Positions 8,638-17,093 of a stretch of DNA of 64,000 bases are shown here, piece by piece. The DNA is from Microcaldota archaeon (lineage in GTDB: Archaea; Micrarchaeota; Micrarchaeia; Micrarchaeales; CABMGC01): contig JAKAVK010000007.1 in assembly GCA_021817325.1 (NCBI GenBank), positions 1-64,000 of the forward strand. The letters run 5' to 3'. Position 1 is the first letter of the stretch, and each line of letters starts with the position of its first letter. Made by a program: the position numbers and the translations under genes. Under the pieces are notes generated by a model, which worked only from the letters and a program-made list of their open reading frames with translations, had not been told where the DNA came from and did not search any database.

Positions 8638-9672
8638 ATGCAAAGGTTAGGTATCCGCAGTCCCGGAAAGGTTGAAGCAGGGCCCAGCGCAGCGGACAAC
8701 GCCGTTGCCGCAGGACCAGCATCCGCCACCGAGCCATGCGTCAGGGCTCGCAGCTGGGAAGGCAGATTCGAGAAGCTCTCAGACATGCCGTATCAGCAGC
8801 TTGCCGAACTTGCTAGGGATCTGAGCAGCTACAAGGAGCTGTTCGAGAGACTAAGCGAGAGCGGGCTTGTGAGCGAGGAGCTCACATATGGCGCCGTCTA
8901 CAAGGAAGTGGTCAGCAGGCGCAGATTGATACTTAAGCCTGGCTCGGGCCTTGTGGAATCCAATGCAAGGCGCACAACAGCGCTAACAAAGCTGATACCA
9001 ACCGAGTACCTGGAGGAACTGAGGCTGAGATCGTATGAGGATGTAAGGATAATGATAGAGCGCATAACTGATGCTGCTGACAGGGCAATTGAGATAGATG
9101 CGAGGATAGCAAAGACCCCGGGCTACACGGCTGCCGACGAGAAGGAGCGTTCGGCGATCCTCATCGGGGTTGCCGGCATGCTGCACGTGCTTGCCCAGCG
9201 ATACGGTTACATAGGCCAATCGGAAACATCGAGACGGCTCGAGCAGCATTGCGATGAAATAACTAAGTCTGCAAACGAGCCGCGCAGGCCGGGCATGGCA
9301 ATGAGCCTTGATGACCTTGCCAAGAGTGTTGCAGCCCAGCACAGGCCTCTGGTGCCGCAGGGCACAGATCCGCAGACCGCAAAGGCCGTAGAGACCATAC
9401 AGAGGCTCGTGGCGGATGCAGCAGCAATGAGGCCAAAGGTCGCATCCGGGGTTGTTGGCGCAGGGGATCTGGCGGAGCAGCTGGACAAGATAAGAAAGGG
9501 GATGGAGTATGTGTCAGACAAGTACTATCATCCCGGCAAGCAGGCCCTGAAGCAGCCAACGCAGAACCTTGCCGCGGCGAATTACTGGCAGGCGATGGCC
9601 GATGAGGCGCAGCGGCTAAGCAAGGCGATAGGGGCCGCTCCCGCAGATTTTGCAGGTGCCGTGCGAAGATGA
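8638..9672 (+). CDS. Hypothetical helical protein (344 aa)
   Basis: I do not recognise this protein. The first 40 residues are rich in Ala, Gly, Pro and Ser and look disordered. The rest is predicted to be alpha-helical, with charged heptad-like stretches and segments such as LAELARDLSSYKELFERL and VRIMIERITDAADRAIEID. There is no signal peptide, membrane helix or metal motif. The start is well supported: AAGGAGG lies five bases before the ATG. Its stop overlaps the ATG of the zinc-ribbon gene (ATGA), so the two are translated together. A role in assembly or adaptor contacts is possible but unproven. Confidence 0.75.
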   Translation: MQRLGIRSPGKVEAGPSAADNAVAAGPASATEPCVRARSWEGRFEKLSDMPYQQLAELARDLSSYKELFERLSESGLVSEELTYGAVYKEVVSRRRLILKPGSGLVESNARRTTALTKLIPTEYLEELRLRSYEDVRIMIERITDAADRAIEIDARIAKTPGYTAADEKERSAILIGVAGMLHVLAQRYGYIGQSETSRRLEQHCDEITKSANEPRRPGMAMSLDDLAKSVAAQHRPLVPQGTDPQTAKAVETIQRLVADAAAMRPKVASGVVGAGDLAEQLDKIRKGMEYVSDKYYHPGKQALKQPTQNLAAANYWQAMADEAQRLSKAIGAAPADFAGAVRR

Positions 9673-9830
9673 AAACCGAGCCTTATGTCTGCGAGTGCGG
9701 AAGCACGATATTTGTAAGATATACGGGTGACAAACGGATATACTGCAAGAGGTGCCGCAAACCTGTCCCTGAGAATGTCGTATTTAAGGATGAATTCGGG
9801 CAGGGAAAGCCAGACCAGCACGTCCTCTGA
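9669..9830 (+). CDS. Small zinc-ribbon protein (53 aa)
   Basis: The frame encodes MKTEPYVCECGSTIFVRYTG and then D-K-R-I-Y-C-K-R-C-R-K-P-V, ending about twenty residues later. The pairs Cys8-x-Cys10 and Cys26-x2-Cys29 form a compact zinc ribbon. Overall layout recalls Rpo12/RpoP, which has Y-x-C-x2-C-G and a second R-C-P-x-C-G knuckle, but the spacing and second knuckle differ, so I leave the function open. The ATG overlaps the preceding stop codon, and codon use matches neighbouring genes. Confidence 0.65.
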   Translation: MKTEPYVCECGSTIFVRYTGDKRIYCKRCRKPVPENVVFKDEFGQGKPDQHVL

Positions 9831-9835
9831 CCGCA

Positions 9836-10036
9836 TCATGCGTGGAAGCTATCGCAGTCGGCGCATTTCCTATCAACGCAGGCCGCGTCCAATCCATGCA
9901 TGCTTATGCCCAGCTCCTTCCCACCAGCGTATCCATCGTACTCAATGCTCTTTGCGAGTATGCCGGCAAAGACGCTGCCTCTGAAAATAGGTGTGGATGC
10001 GGGATGGCAGGAGATCGTCTGGAACGGGCTGCGCAA
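9836..10036 (-). CDS. Possible small ORF or fragment, C-terminus with cysteines
   Basis: On the reverse strand a frame of at most 66-71 codons ends in a segment G-I-S-M-H-G-L-D-A-A-C-V-D-R-K-C-A-D-C-D-S-F-H-A. Codon choice (ATA, AAG, GAG, AGG) resembles true genes here, better than either forward frame of 9840-9985. The only start available is TTG at 10036, overlapping head-to-head with the forward frame that becomes convincing after about 9985. It may be a 5'-truncated remnant. No family recognised. Confidence 0.35.
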   Translation of the reverse strand: MRSPFQTISCHPASTPIFRGSVFAGILAKSIEYDGYAGGKELGISMHGLDAACVDRKCADCDSFHA

Positions 10037-10393
10037 CCTAAACAGGTACTACTGGAGGCCGGCATTCACCGTGCAGGTGGGCCAGGGCAGCGAGACCGAC
10101 GATGACAACTGGGATACGGTGGCCATGATAAACAGGCTGAGCAACTCTGTAGTAGACGGCAGGCCATTCGAGTTCACGGTATCGCCGTTGTACAACATGC
10201 CCCTTGGCAGGATAAAGGCCAGGCGCGTGGACGGCACGCAGCTGAGCAAATCAATGCTTGCAGTTTACTACGCCGCGCACAGACACCTTGCGAAAATGGC
10301 TGGAAGGTCGACTTGGAGAAAGCGAAAGTCCACGGCCTGCCATCAGGCGGGAAGGCAATCGAGTCTTGGGCGGTGGCAAAGAACACGCTCTAG
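9960..10393 (+). pseudogene. Unknown gene interrupted by a -1 frameshift (or sequencing error)
   Basis: From about 9985 a forward frame with native codon use encodes segments such as GWQEIVWNGLRNLNRYYW and later LSKSMLAVYYAAHRHLAK. At the AAAA run 10293-10296 sense moves to another frame: 10295-10393 reads N-G-W-K-V-D-L-E-K-A-K-V-H-G-L-P-S-G-G-K and continues to A-V-A-K-N-T-L then TAG. One extra A would restore a single protein of about 144 residues. The start is uncertain: ATG 9960 or GTG 9993. The family is not recognised. The stop abuts the stop of the convergent methyltransferase gene. Confidence 0.5.
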
Positions 10394-11005
10394 TCATCTG
10401 GTCAGCAGCGAGACCACAATGTCCTCGAAGAAGAAGTGCACCTTCTCTGTCCTTGAAACCCTAAAGCCCTGCCTCTTTATCTCCTCATCCAGCATCTTGG
10501 TGTTGCTAAGCGAGCTGTGTACAAGTACTATCGCGCCTGTCTGTTTCAGGCAGCCGCCTGCCTGCTTCAGAAACTCAATCGAGACTTCCACGCCGTTCCT
10601 GCCGCCATCGAATGCCTCCTTAAGGGTTTCGCCCTCGCCTCTGTGCCTAAGATAAGGCGGGTTGAATATTATGAGATCGTACTGGCTGAGAAGGCCGCTG
10701 AGCAGATTGCACTCCTTGTAGTCGCATCTCGCTACGACGCTGTTCCTGTTGCTGTTTACGTTTGCCTCAGCAAGCCTGACCGCATCACTGTTCACGTCGG
10801 CGAATGTGACCTCCTTCACCTTCTCGTTCATCGCCGCGACAAGGCCGAGCAGGCCTGTGCCTGTGCCCACGTCAAGAACCTTCAGCCCCCTATACGCTAT
10901 GTCGCCAAGATAGCTCTCAACCATTCCTGCTGCGAGCGTGGAATCTTCAGCGGGCTCGTAGACCCTCTCAGAAGTCTCCAGCCGCAGTGCCTTGTAGTGG
11001 AACAT
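10394..11005 (-). CDS. HemK2/Mtq2-like class I SAM methyltransferase
   Basis: The 203-residue protein has SAM motif I VLDVGTGTGLLGL, an acidic post-motif strand FADVN, and the catalytic NPPY motif in IIFNPPYLRHRGEG, diagnostic of N5-glutamine or related amino-methyltransferases. Its short form without an N-terminal helical domain, and the opening E-R-V-Y-E-P-A-E-D-S, match archaeal/eukaryotic HemK2 (Mtq2) that methylates the GGQ glutamine of release factor aRF1. The family name is secure; the substrate is inferred. It is transcribed away from DNA ligase, with an 87-base divergent gap. Confidence 0.87.
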   Translation of the reverse strand: MFHYKALRLETSERVYEPAEDSTLAAGMVESYLGDIAYRGLKVLDVGTGTGLLGLVAAMNEKVKEVTFADVNSDAVRLAEANVNSNRNSVVARCDYKECNLLSGLLSQYDLIIFNPPYLRHRGEGETLKEAFDGGRNGVEVSIEFLKQAGGCLKQTGAIVLVHSSLSNTKMLDEEIKRQGFRVSRTEKVHFFFEDIVVSLLTR

Positions 11006-11092
11006 TCAATCACCATACGCCTTCTGTGTGGGCTACGATAAAGAATAAACCCTTATCTATCTTTCATAGTTTATAAGTATTTGTGAGTTTGC

Positions 11093-12871
11093 ATGCTCTT
11101 CGAGGAGGTTGCCGCCTGCTATGATAAACTGGAAGGTACATCGTCAAGGCTTGCCATGATAGACATACTCACCGAGCTGTTCAGGAAGGCCGGCAAGGAC
11201 GAGGTACGCAACCTGATCTACATGTCGCAAGGCTCACTTGGTCCGGCATATGAGGCCCTGCAGCTGGGCATAGCCGAGAAGTTTGCAGAGGCCGCGATAG
11301 CCAGTGCAACTGGCTTCGAGAAGGCTCAGGTGCACGATGCATACAAGAAGAGCGGTGACATGGGCATTGCCGCGGAGGAGTTCGCGAAGAAGACAAGGCT
11401 GAAGAGGATGTCGAAGAGAAAGTTCTCGGTCAACGACATCTTCGAATCAATGCTCCGGATAGCCGGAACAGCCGGCCAGGGCAGCCAGGACACCAAGATA
11501 AAGATGCTTGTCGAGATGCTCGCAGCATCAACTCCGCTCGAGGCAAGATATGTGATAAGGTTCGCGCTCGGGCAGCTGCGCCTTGGGGCGGGAGACGCTA
11601 CAATACTCGAGGCGCTCTCAAAATCCGCGACAGGGGAGCGCGAGTTCAAGGCCCAGTTGGAGAATGCATACAACATCTGCGGCGATCTGGGCAAGGTTGG
11701 CGATGTGCTTGCGCGCGAGGGGGTCAAGGGAATCGAGCACATGAAGGTCTCGCTCTTCAACCCTATAAGGCCGGAACTTGCCGAGAGGCTGCCAACAGCA
11801 GGACAGATACTGGAGAAGATGGGCGGCAAGTGCATGGTGGAATCAAAGTACGACGGCCTGCGCGCGCAGCTCCACATCGACAGGAAGGCGAAGAAGGTGG
11901 AGATATTCTCAAGGAACCTGGAACGGCTTACCGAGATGTTCCCTGAGATCGTCAAGGCCGCACTCGACGAGATAAAGGCGGACAAGGTCATCATAGAGGG
12001 GGAGGCCATCGCATACGATGACGTAACCGGGGAGTTCAGGCCTTTCCAGGAAACGATACAGAGAAAGAGGAAGCACGGGATAGAGGAGCTGAGCGAGTCC
12101 ATGCCCCTGCACCTCTTCGCATTCGACCTGATGTACATAGACGGCGAGGACTGGATGGGAAGGCCTTACGAGGAGCGCAGGAAGAAGCTCGGATCGATAA
12201 TAAAGGAGGGAGGCAGAATAAGGCTCTCCGACAGCACGACGGTCACACAGCCAAAGCAGCTTGACAGGTACTTCGAGCGTATGGTGGGCCAGGGCCTCGA
12301 GGGAATAGTGGCCAAGGATCTCCGCTCAAGCTACGTCGCAGGTGCAAGGAAGTTTAGCTGGATAAAGCTCAAGAGGAGCTACCGTGGCGAGCTCTCTGAT
12401 ACCGTGGACCTTGTCATACTGGGCTACTACCTCGGGAGGGGAATGAGGGCCCGGTTTGAGTTTGGGGGCCTGCTCAGCGGCGTCTACAACGAGGAGAGGG
12501 ACACATTCGAGACTATTACAAAGATAGGCACCGGATTCAGCGAGGAGCTGATGAGGAATTTCAAGACGATGCTCGACAAGATAAAGGTGGCCAGGAGGCC
12601 TGCAAGGGTCGACTCGCTGCTGGAGCCCGACTTCTGGGTGAACCCGCAGTACGTGATAGAGGTTCGCGCCGACGAGATAACAAGGAGCCCGATGCACACA
12701 TGCGGCAAACCTGGCGACGGGAGCGAGGAACCGGGCTATGCACTCAGGTTTCCGCGCATAATAAGCAACGGCGTGAGGGCGGATAAGAGGGCCGAGCAGG
12801 CCACGACAACAAAGGAGATAATCGAGATGTACGGCCAGCAGAAGAAGATAAGGGTCGAGGACGTCAGATAA
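11093..12871 (+). CDS. lig: ATP-dependent DNA ligase
   Basis: At 592 residues this is a full archaeal LigI-type enzyme. An N-terminal helical DNA-binding domain occupies about residues 1-220. The adenylation motif is ESKYDGLRAQLH with the AMP-accepting lysine at residue 252; IEGEAIAYD, EGIVAKDL and SWIKLKR follow as later nucleotidyltransferase motifs, then an OB-fold domain. It seals nicks in replication and repair. Upstream, TTTATAAGT-like sequence provides a TATA element. The carboxy end is followed by 160 bases without a convincing gene before the convergent alkyltransferase. Confidence 0.95.
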   Translation: MLFEEVAACYDKLEGTSSRLAMIDILTELFRKAGKDEVRNLIYMSQGSLGPAYEALQLGIAEKFAEAAIASATGFEKAQVHDAYKKSGDMGIAAEEFAKKTRLKRMSKRKFSVNDIFESMLRIAGTAGQGSQDTKIKMLVEMLAASTPLEARYVIRFALGQLRLGAGDATILEALSKSATGEREFKAQLENAYNICGDLGKVGDVLAREGVKGIEHMKVSLFNPIRPELAERLPTAGQILEKMGGKCMVESKYDGLRAQLHIDRKAKKVEIFSRNLERLTEMFPEIVKAALDEIKADKVIIEGEAIAYDDVTGEFRPFQETIQRKRKHGIEELSESMPLHLFAFDLMYIDGEDWMGRPYEERRKKLGSIIKEGGRIRLSDSTTVTQPKQLDRYFERMVGQGLEGIVAKDLRSSYVAGARKFSWIKLKRSYRGELSDTVDLVILGYYLGRGMRARFEFGGLLSGVYNEERDTFETITKIGTGFSEELMRNFKTMLDKIKVARRPARVDSLLEPDFWVNPQYVIEVRADEITRSPMHTCGKPGDGSEEPGYALRFPRIISNGVRADKRAEQATTTKEIIEMYGQQKKIRVEDVR

Positions 12872-13033
12872 GGTGCCCATGCAGGCAATAGCCATCCTTG
12901 GAAGTGCTGAGGGATCTGATGAGCCAGGCTCGTTTGCAGACGTGCCAGGAGGCCTGTGGAACTCGCGCAGTGGGCCGCTGCCCAGCTGCAGGGCGATGGG
13001 CAGTAGGAAGACTGTGCGTCTGTTTGGGGCGGC

Positions 13034-13444
13034 CTAGCCCTGCCTTATTGCGCCTTCCTCCCTAAGCATCCTTATCTTGCCCTGCCTTCCTCCCTTTCCG
13101 GAGTAGTTGCCATATCCCCCATCGCTTCTTATCACCCTGTGGCATGGAACGTAAGGCGCCAGCGGGTTCTTCCTCACCGCTGTACCAACTGCCCTGTATG
13201 CCCTAGGTCTGCCTGCCATCGCAGCCAGCTTCTTGTATGTGACCGTCTGTCCTCTGGGTACGTCCATCAACTTTGTAAGTACCTTCTTCTGGAAAGCGGT
13301 AAGTCCGCCATCCGAATTCAACCTCTCAAGTATCTCCTTTCTCCTCATAAACAAATCATCCGCTCTAAAACCATAAAAAGCCAGCGTCCCTATTCCATAA
13401 TCATGGCATTTGCTCCTGCGCTGACCCCCCTTAAATAAGCGCAT
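13034..13444 (-). CDS. ogt: Methylated-DNA-[protein]-cysteine S-methyltransferase
   Basis: The 136-residue protein carries the suicide-cysteine motif VPCHRVIRSDG, preceded by a helix-turn-helix-like LAAMAGRPRAYRAVGTAVRKNP that flips the damaged base. It removes O6-alkyl groups from guanine. Only the catalytic domain is present. The annotated start at 13444 adds a basic leader (MRLFKGGQRRSK) ; an internal ATG at 13348 would give a more typical 104-residue core, so the start is uncertain. It lies between DNA ligase and ftsZ1 and is transcribed away from ftsZ1. Confidence 0.9.
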   Translation of the reverse strand: MRLFKGGQRRSKCHDYGIGTLAFYGFRADDLFMRRKEILERLNSDGGLTAFQKKVLTKLMDVPRGQTVTYKKLAAMAGRPRAYRAVGTAVRKNPLAPYVPCHRVIRSDGGYGNYSGKGGRQGKIRMLREEGAIRQG

Positions 13445-13476
13445 CTTCCATGATTTTCGTATATTTGTAGCTGTAT

Positions 13477-13527
13477 CTTTTACTCAAGTAAATAACTTTT
13501 ACTCAAGGTAATACATTCCGGTAAAAG
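13477..13527. repeat. CTTTTACTCAAG direct repeat with inverted half-copy before ftsZ1
   Basis: The 12-base sequence CTTTTACTCAAG occurs at 13477-13488 and again at 13496-13507, 19 bases apart. GTAAAAG, the reverse complement of its first seven bases, occurs at 13521-13527. All lie in the divergent space between the alkyltransferase and ftsZ1, upstream of the ftsZ1 TATA box, a position suited to a regulator binding site. Confidence 0.5.
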
Positions 13528-13555
13528 CGGCCTCTGCAAAAGATATTTAAATGTA

Positions 13556-13564
13556 TTTATAATA
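13556..13564 (+). promoter_or_regulatory. TATA box of ftsZ1
   Basis: TTTATAATA is centred about 25 bases before the ATG at 13585, so the transcript is probably leaderless. Confidence 0.5.
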
Positions 13565-13584
13565 CTTGTATCACAGGCGATCGG

Positions 13585-14631
13585 ATGGTAGACTTCACGA
13601 ATGAGTTGTTAGGTGGAAAAAGTCAGGAGGACGCATCAATGTCCCCGCAGATAAAGATAGTGACCATAGGAGTGGGAGGCGGAGGAAACAACACAGTCAA
13701 CAGGCTATTAAAAGTCGGCGTAAAAGGCACCGATCTCATCGCTGTCAACACCGATGTCACGCACTTCAAGATAATAGACGACAGGATCAAGAAGATACTG
13801 ATAGGAAAATCAATAACCAAGGGACTTGGCGCAGGGGGCGACCCTGAGATAGGCGCAAAGGCCGCTGAGGTGGACAGGTCGGCACTCGAAGAGGTTCTCT
13901 ACGGCGCGCAGCTCGTCTTCCTATGCGCTGGCATGGGAGGAGGCAGCGGAACTGGAGCAATGCCTGTCATAGCGCAGATTGCAAAAGAGCAGGGCGCAAT
14001 AGTCGTCTCGATGGTAACATATCCTTTCGACCTGGAGAGAGTGAGAAAGGTAAAGGCAGAGGAGGGAATACAGAGGCTCAGGAAGTACAGCGACAGCGTT
14101 ATCATACTGGACAACAACAGGCTGGTCAAGCTTGTACCCAACCTTCCTATGAACGAGGCGTTTGCAGTTGCAGATGACATACTGGCGAAGGCGATAGGGG
14201 GCCTCGTATGGACAATAACCCAGCCAAGCCTGATCAACATAGACTTTGCAGACGTACGCTCAATAATGGGCAGCGGGGATGTGGGTTTCATCTCGGTTGG
14301 CACAGGGAAAGGGAATGACAAAGTGACTGCCGCAGCAGAAGCCGTGCTGAAGAACAAGCTTCTCGATGTTGACTTCGAGAATGCAAAGGGCGCGCTGATA
14401 CACATATCAGGAGCATCAGACCTCTCGCTGGGCGATGCCATAAAGGCTGGAGAGGTAATCACAGAGCGCATGGATCCAAAAGCCAATGTAAAGTGGGGCG
14501 CGAGGATCATTCCGGGATACGAGGGCCAGATAGAGATAGTTGCCATAGTGACCGGGGTCAGGGGATCAAGCATAGTGGGAAGGTTCCAGGAACGCCAGGA
14601 GACTGCGTACACCGGCCTCGACACGATATAA
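13585..14631 (+). CDS. ftsZ1: Cell division GTPase FtsZ (copy 1)
   Basis: The 348-residue protein has the tubulin/FtsZ signature GAGMGGGSGTGAMPV binding GTP phosphates, the opening GVGGGGNNTVNR, and VNTDVTHF. It polymerises into the division ring. The GTPase core ends near residue 330, leaving a short tail. It begins 80 bases upstream of a second ftsZ. The promoter shows a TATA box and a repeated 12-base motif. Whether it corresponds to the archaeal FtsZ1 or FtsZ2 clade cannot be settled without a tree; the number used here is positional. Confidence 0.95.
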   Translation: MVDFTNELLGGKSQEDASMSPQIKIVTIGVGGGGNNTVNRLLKVGVKGTDLIAVNTDVTHFKIIDDRIKKILIGKSITKGLGAGGDPEIGAKAAEVDRSALEEVLYGAQLVFLCAGMGGGSGTGAMPVIAQIAKEQGAIVVSMVTYPFDLERVRKVKAEEGIQRLRKYSDSVIILDNNRLVKLVPNLPMNEAFAVADDILAKAIGGLVWTITQPSLINIDFADVRSIMGSGDVGFISVGTGKGNDKVTAAAEAVLKNKLLDVDFENAKGALIHISGASDLSLGDAIKAGEVITERMDPKANVKWGARIIPGYEGQIEIVAIVTGVRGSSIVGRFQERQETAYTGLDTI

Positions 14632-14664
14632 GAAAGGAGCAATAGGCATAAGATAATCAAGTTT

Positions 14665-14685
14665 GCAGCTTTTTTTCTTGGCTGC
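14665..14685 (+). terminator. Stem with T7 loop between ftsZ1 and ftsZ2
   Basis: GCAGC at 14665-14669 pairs with GCTGC at 14681-14685, enclosing a run of seven T at 14670-14676. The T-run could end ftsZ1 transcripts. The following ATTTATCTTTAAAT at 14686-14699 could be the ftsZ2 promoter. Confidence 0.35.
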
Positions 14686-14711
14686 ATTTATCTTTAAATG
14701 GTGACCAGGAA

Positions 14712-15731
14712 ATGTCGAACGACTTTGACTACGATTCGTTCTCACCGAAAACAGCGGTGGTGGGCGTTGGGGGACAGGGAAGCAACCTAGTGAACAGGCT
14801 CTTCAGCCATGGCATAAAGAGTGCAGATACGATAGCGGTTAACACCGATATCGGGCATTTGAATATGATCAAGGCTCACAAGAAGATACTGATAGGCAGG
14901 GAGATAACAAACGGTCTTGGGGCCGGTGGATTTCCAGAGGTAGCTGCAAAGTGCGCCGACATGTCCAGAGCGGAGCTCGAGAAGGCGCTGGAGGGCTACA
15001 ATCTTGTTTTTGTTGCTGCAGGAATGGGTGGCGGGACGGGAACCGGCGCCGCGCCTATAGTCTCGAAGGTAGCCAGGGAGATGGGTGCAACAGTTATAGC
15101 TACAGTAACCTTTCCATTCGCGCTAGAGAGGTCAAGGAAGCTCAAGGCTGAATGGGGATTGGAGCAGCTGCAGAAGCAGGCAGACTGCGTGATAGTGATA
15201 GAGAACGACAGGCTTCTCTCATACGTGCCTAACCTTCCCATAGAAAAGGCGTTCGAGCTTGTGGACAACATCACCGGGAACGCTGTCAAGGGGATAGCAG
15301 ACACTATAACTCTTCCAAGCCTGATAAACCTGGACTACGCTGACCTAAGGAACATAGTCAGGGACACCGGCACAGCTGTGATAAGCATAGGCGTTGGGAG
15401 CGGCCACGATAAAGTGGAACAGGCAATAAAGTTGACAAGGACCCATCCGTTGCTCAATGTTGACTACGAGGGCGCAAAGGGCGCTCTTGTCCATGTGATA
15501 GGCGGCACGAACCTCACCATAGGCGATGCAACAAGAATAGGGAACGGGGTCACTGAGCAGCTCGCCCCAGATGCCAACGTGATCTTCGGGGCCAGGATGG
15601 TGCCTGAATTGCACGACCAGATACGCGTAATGTCTGTTGTGACGGGCGTCAAGGCCAACTTCGGCGTGAAGGGAGACAGTGAGGCTTACACTCCGTCAAT
15701 GCGGATGGAGAGCCTCGAGACGCTCTACTAA
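14712..15731 (+). CDS. ftsZ2: Cell division GTPase FtsZ (copy 2)
   Basis: This 339-residue paralogue repeats all FtsZ motifs: GVGGQGSNLVNRLF, VNTDIGHLNM, and the GTP-binding AAGMGGGTGTGAAPIVS. It is strongly similar to the upstream copy along its length, pointing to an old duplication. Archaea with FtsZ commonly carry two, where one helps assemble the ring and the other drives constriction. The ATG is 80 bases after ftsZ1, with its own possible TATA-like element, so the two could be expressed at different levels. It ends just before the convergent HD phosphohydrolase. Confidence 0.95.
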   Translation: MSNDFDYDSFSPKTAVVGVGGQGSNLVNRLFSHGIKSADTIAVNTDIGHLNMIKAHKKILIGREITNGLGAGGFPEVAAKCADMSRAELEKALEGYNLVFVAAGMGGGTGTGAAPIVSKVAREMGATVIATVTFPFALERSRKLKAEWGLEQLQKQADCVIVIENDRLLSYVPNLPIEKAFELVDNITGNAVKGIADTITLPSLINLDYADLRNIVRDTGTAVISIGVGSGHDKVEQAIKLTRTHPLLNVDYEGAKGALVHVIGGTNLTIGDATRIGNGVTEQLAPDANVIFGARMVPELHDQIRVMSVVTGVKANFGVKGDSEAYTPSMRMESLETLY

Positions 15732-15782
15732 ACACTGCACAGCCATGGATAATCCTTCTTGGTTAGCCATGCGCATCTTCTG

Positions 15783-17039
15783 CTATACCCTGTCCAGTCC
15801 TCTCATGTAGCCTGCGATCCTGGACTTGTACCGCCTCGGTACATAGATCCTCGCATCATAAAGCCTCCTCTTGCCTATTACCTGCATTATGAGGCCGTGG
15901 CTGTCTGTAATTTTCCTGCCATGACCCCTGCCCCCCACAAAGATCGGTGTCCTGTCATCTACAAGGCCCAGGTCCCTGACGTAAGCTGGGAAGATCCACT
16001 CTGCAGGCACGCCCGCCTCAGCTGCAAAACTCTCCCGCCTGTGGTCATCATACTCCATCTCCTTTACGACCAGGTTCGCCTGTGATCTCTCACGCTCCTC
16101 TGGGATCACGTTCATGAATGCAGCCGAGAGCGGTTTCCTGAGCAGGAACATCCTGACCAGCTCCCTAAGCTGCGCATCCTTCCCGTCCCGCGCATAGCCG
16201 TGCATCGCCGAGTAGACCATGTGGTCGTCGTATGCTAGTATCTCAGACTCATCTGCCGAGCCAAGGATGTCGTTTGGATGCCTTATCACGTTCTCTTCCA
16301 CAAACCTCTCGAATATCCTGCTGGCCATGACATAGAAGGCTGTGACCGTCTTGTGGTGGTATACCGACCTGTACATGTGGTATCTGCCCACAAGAAAGCT
16401 CTCTACAGCCTCGTCGTCCTTGCCGAATACAATCCTGCCCCTCTCAAACGAGGCGTTGCGTATCAGCCTCTGTAGGCCGACCCTGCCGTATCCGACTCCT
16501 GTATGGTAGGCATCCCTGAGGAGGTAATCCGACTTGTCTGCGTCGAAGGCAGAGGAGAGCAGCATCCCTAGCGGGTCACGGTTCTCCCCTCTTATCATGG
16601 CGGTTATCTTCCCTATGCCATATGGGGAGAGCAGCTCCTTGTAGAAACCGCCAAGCAGCGCTGTCCCGAACCTGGTGTGACTGCTGCCGCCCATCTTCCG
16701 TGTTATCACGTTCTCCAGCGTATGTGACATCGGATAGTGGCCTATGTCATGCAGCAGTGCGGCAAGCCTCATCGTCTGTATTGTATCCGGATCTTCTGTT
16801 ATAGGCGCCCCGCCGCTCCTAACATGCTGGAGGAACTGGTCCATCACGAACATTGTCCCCAGGCAGTGCTCGAAGCGCGTATGCGTTGCGCCAGGATATA
16901 CCAGGTTTGCAGGCCCCAGCTGCGCCACGTTCCTGAGCCTTTGGAAGAGCGGCGTGTCGACCACCTGCAGCTCTACCTCTGTCAGGCCTATGTATCCGTG
17001 CACGTTGTCATATATCTGCTTCTGGGTCTTCAGGACCAT
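15783..17039 (-). CDS. HD-domain phosphohydrolase (COG1078-like)
   Basis: The 418-residue protein shows the complete HD signature: HTRFEHCLGT contributes the first histidine, LLHDIGHYPMSHTLE the central His-Asp pair and further histidines, and FDADKSDYLLRD a later aspartate. The opening D-x-V-H-G-Y-I, then L-T-E-x-E, is the form seen in dGTPase/SAMHD1-like proteins. Such enzymes hydrolyse deoxynucleoside triphosphates or other phosphate esters with a metal pair; the substrate is not certain. It is transcribed toward ftsZ2. Confidence 0.88.
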   Translation of the reverse strand: MVLKTQKQIYDNVHGYIGLTEVELQVVDTPLFQRLRNVAQLGPANLVYPGATHTRFEHCLGTMFVMDQFLQHVRSGGAPITEDPDTIQTMRLAALLHDIGHYPMSHTLENVITRKMGGSSHTRFGTALLGGFYKELLSPYGIGKITAMIRGENRDPLGMLLSSAFDADKSDYLLRDAYHTGVGYGRVGLQRLIRNASFERGRIVFGKDDEAVESFLVGRYHMYRSVYHHKTVTAFYVMASRIFERFVEENVIRHPNDILGSADESEILAYDDHMVYSAMHGYARDGKDAQLRELVRMFLLRKPLSAAFMNVIPEERERSQANLVVKEMEYDDHRRESFAAEAGVPAEWIFPAYVRDLGLVDDRTPIFVGGRGHGRKITDSHGLIMQVIGKRRLYDARIYVPRRYKSRIAGYMRGLDRV

Positions 17040-17093
17040 GGCAAACAGCCTATAACGGAATATGCCGTGCTGCTATAAAATAGGCATGCATGG

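Noticed and set aside
8619-8675. An 18-codon frame upstream of the 344-residue gene, possible leader peptide
   Set aside because: It contains the ribosome site of the real gene, and nothing else suggests a leader.
9842-10105. Forward frame of 87 codons in the damaged locus
   Set aside because: It uses ATC, CTT and AAA codons unlike this genome; the reverse frame over 9836-9985 fits better.
12879-13037. A 52-codon forward frame between DNA ligase and the alkyltransferase
   Set aside because: It has an ATG and ends at the same CTAG as the convergent gene, but the sequence has no fold-like pattern and no ribosome site, so chance is likely.
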